Assembly (NCBI RefSeq): GCF_900114255.1
Contig: NZ_FOSL01000015.1
Coordinates: 62,001 to 126,000, forward strand
From: Neomesorhizobium albiziae
GTDB lineage: Bacteria > Pseudomonadota > Alphaproteobacteria > Rhizobiales > Rhizobiaceae
DNA length: 64,000 nucleotides
Direction: 5' to 3'
This document shows, piece by piece, positions 62,774 to 64,000 of the stretch. A program made the position numbers and the translations under genes. Position 1 is the first letter of the stretch, and each line of letters starts with the position of its first letter. The notes under the pieces are model-generated. The model did no database searches. It saw only the letters and a list, made by a program, of their open reading frames with translations, and was not told the DNA's origin.

Positions 62774-64000
62774 TCACTCCGGCAGCCCCGCGATCCGCAT
62801 GTGTTCGATCCAGCGGTCGAGGCTTCCGGGCGCGGTCCAAATCTTCTCCCATTTACTGCGTTCTTGGCTGATGGACTGACCGGGCGAGTCCTGGAGGAAA
62901 ACCGCAAGCGCTTCCTTTGCCTCCCGATCGTTTCCCAGACAAGCGTGTATCCCCGCAAGCATTCGGTGTGCGCCGGTCGGGATTCTGGACATTTTCCGCA
63001 TCGCCGCCAGCGCACCCCGGCAATCGTTCTTTTGCCAGAGTGCCCAGCCCATCTGCCAGTGGAGCAAGTCAGGGTGGAAAGGATCGATGCCCTTGGCCTG
63101 CTCGATCCGATCGATCGCTTCGTCGGTGCGGCCAATATACAGCAGCGGGTCCGTACTACCCATGAGGATGTTTGAATTGCTGGGATTAAGGGCGATCGCC
63201 TGATCGAACCGTGCAAGGGCCTGCTCGATCTCTCCGGTTTCGGTATGGATGCGGGCGCGGACATGATGCGCCTCGGCGTCGTCCGGAGCGAGCAGGATTG
63301 CCTTATCGGCATACTCGGCGGCGCGCTTCAACGCCTCATCCCGGTTATGTTCCTGCTCGTGCCACCCGAATGTCGCATCATGGCGATAGGACCAGGCCAG
63401 CCCGATATAGCCGAACTGAGCGTTTGGATCCGCTTCGATCGCCTTGAGGCTCAGTTGCCGCACCAGTTGGTTCCCCGCGGCCGTGAAAGCACTGCTGCGC
63501 ATCTCGGCAATCGCCATCAGGTGATAGTGGAGCGCGCTGACCTGCGCGGCGTCGCTCTTTGGCAGGGGGCGCTGGATCCTGCGCCCGACCCGATCCGCAA
63601 GCGTGCGGATGATCTCCTGCTGGACGACGAAAAGATCACCTATCTCCCGGTTGTATGTGTTGGCCCACAGATGCGATCCGTCCTGCGCATTCAGCAACTG
63701 GGCGGTCACGTTCAGTCGGTCTCCAATCTTCTGCTGGCTGCCTTCGAGCAGGTAGTCGACGCCGAGCTCAACTCCAATCTGCCTGGCGTCAACCGACTGG
63801 TCGCGATACCTGAAGCTCGAGTTCCGGGCGATGACGGCATAAGTCTTGCTCCGCGCAAGCTCGGTGATGATCCCCTCGGCGACGGCATCGCTGAGATATC
63901 CCTTGTCCGCACCGACACTGAAATCCTCAAAGGGAAGAACCGCAATTTTCGGCATGTCGGTCGAACGAACCGGAGCGGATCGCCATATTTCCGCGCCGTA
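62774..64000 (-). CDS. TolB-like/TPR domain protein, probable C-terminal part of an adenylate-cyclase-type protein (partial)
   Basis: The open frame continues off the right edge. It begins with a TolB/FlgO-like domain (KIAVLPFEDFSVGADKGYLS, GVELGVDYLLEGSQQKIGDR) and has several tetratricopeptide repeats (ADKAILLAPDDAEAHHVRAR, ALARFDQAIALNPSNSNILM). In rhizobia this layout usually follows a class III adenylate cyclase or a CadC-like winged helix at the N-terminus. That part, if present, lies beyond 64000. Confidence 0.8.
   Translation of the reverse strand, partial: YGAEIWRSAPVRSTDMPKIAVLPFEDFSVGADKGYLSDAVAEGIITELARSKTYAVIARNSSFRYRDQSVDARQIGVELGVDYLLEGSQQKIGDRLNVTAQLLNAQDGSHLWANTYNREIGDLFVVQQEIIRTLADRVGRRIQRPLPKSDAAQVSALHYHLMAIAEMRSSAFTAAGNQLVRQLSLKAIEADPNAQFGYIGLAWSYRHDATFGWHEQEHNRDEALKRAAEYADKAILLAPDDAEAHHVRARIHTETGEIEQALARFDQAIALNPSNSNILMGSTDPLLYIGRTDEAIDRIEQAKGIDPFHPDLLHWQMGWALWQKNDCRGALAAMRKMSRIPTGAHRMLAGIHACLGNDREAKEALAVFLQDSPGQSISQERSKWEKIWTAPGSLDRWIEHMRIAGLPE

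Overview
This is a GC-rich alphaproteobacterial chromosome or large-replicon segment, most like a Mesorhizobium-type member of the Rhizobiales. The placement rests on recall of gene families, not on a search: an ACC deaminase remnant, IorAB-type molybdenum hydroxylases, several Tat-exported ABC binding proteins, DUF6065/DUF6064 proteins and multiple sulfonate-scavenging operons. No rRNA, complete tRNA, CRISPR array or replication origin was seen.

Layout. (1) 0.3-8.6 kb: a cytochrome c/IorB/IorA molybdenum hydroxylase set, a divergent LysR regulator, and a minus-strand operon of MFS exporter, cyclophilin-like protein, Zn-alcohol dehydrogenase, cupin and double carboxymuconolactone-decarboxylase-like protein. 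Related inverted repeats near both promoters suggest one LysR regulon. (2) 9.3-19 kb: housekeeping and accessory genes (pyrophosphatase, two GFA-family proteins, LysE exporter, ATP-dependent DNA ligase, AlkB, SDR-DoxX protein, FAD/Rieske oxidoreductase, isochorismatase-like hydrolase), several of them frameshifted. (3) 19-27 kb: a scar zone holding an integrase tail, SDR and beta-propeller remnants, an ACC deaminase and an autotransporter that have both lost their 5' ends at one shared junction, and an RND-adaptor tail. An alpha/beta hydrolase with a divergent OhrR/MarR-type regulator, a DUF6065 protein, a DUF6064 protein and an aldo/keto reductase survive among them. (4) 27.1-50.5 kb: four organosulfur transcription units: ssuD plus a flavoprotein; a DszA/NtaA-type monooxygenase with an ABC importer and an AprBA-like flavoprotein/ferredoxin pair; msuE-sfnB-ssuD with an ABC importer and YcnI-CopCD; and a tauABC-type importer. 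A peroxiredoxin-like protein, a cupin and a GST sit between the last two. (5) 50.9-64 kb: methyltransferases, an XRE regulator opposite two unknown genes, two toxin-antitoxin loci, tandem transglutaminase-like proteins, two copies of a 190-bp element with inverted-repeat ends, a MarR-controlled membrane methyltransferase/VTT operon, and a TolB-like/TPR protein cut by the right edge.

The most notable signal is regulatory. A 17-bp sequence of form TCTA-N9-TAGA (best copies TCTACTA-N3-TAGTAGA and TCTACAA-N3-TTGTAGA) lies about 40-90 bp before the first gene of each of the four organosulfur units. It looks like the operator of an unidentified sulfur-status regulator encoded outside the window. 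The most unusual enzymology is the AprBA-like pair inside a sulfonate-uptake operon. The many single-base frameshifts, including one compensated pair, could be real decay or base-level assembly error and should be resolved before functions are denied to those genes.
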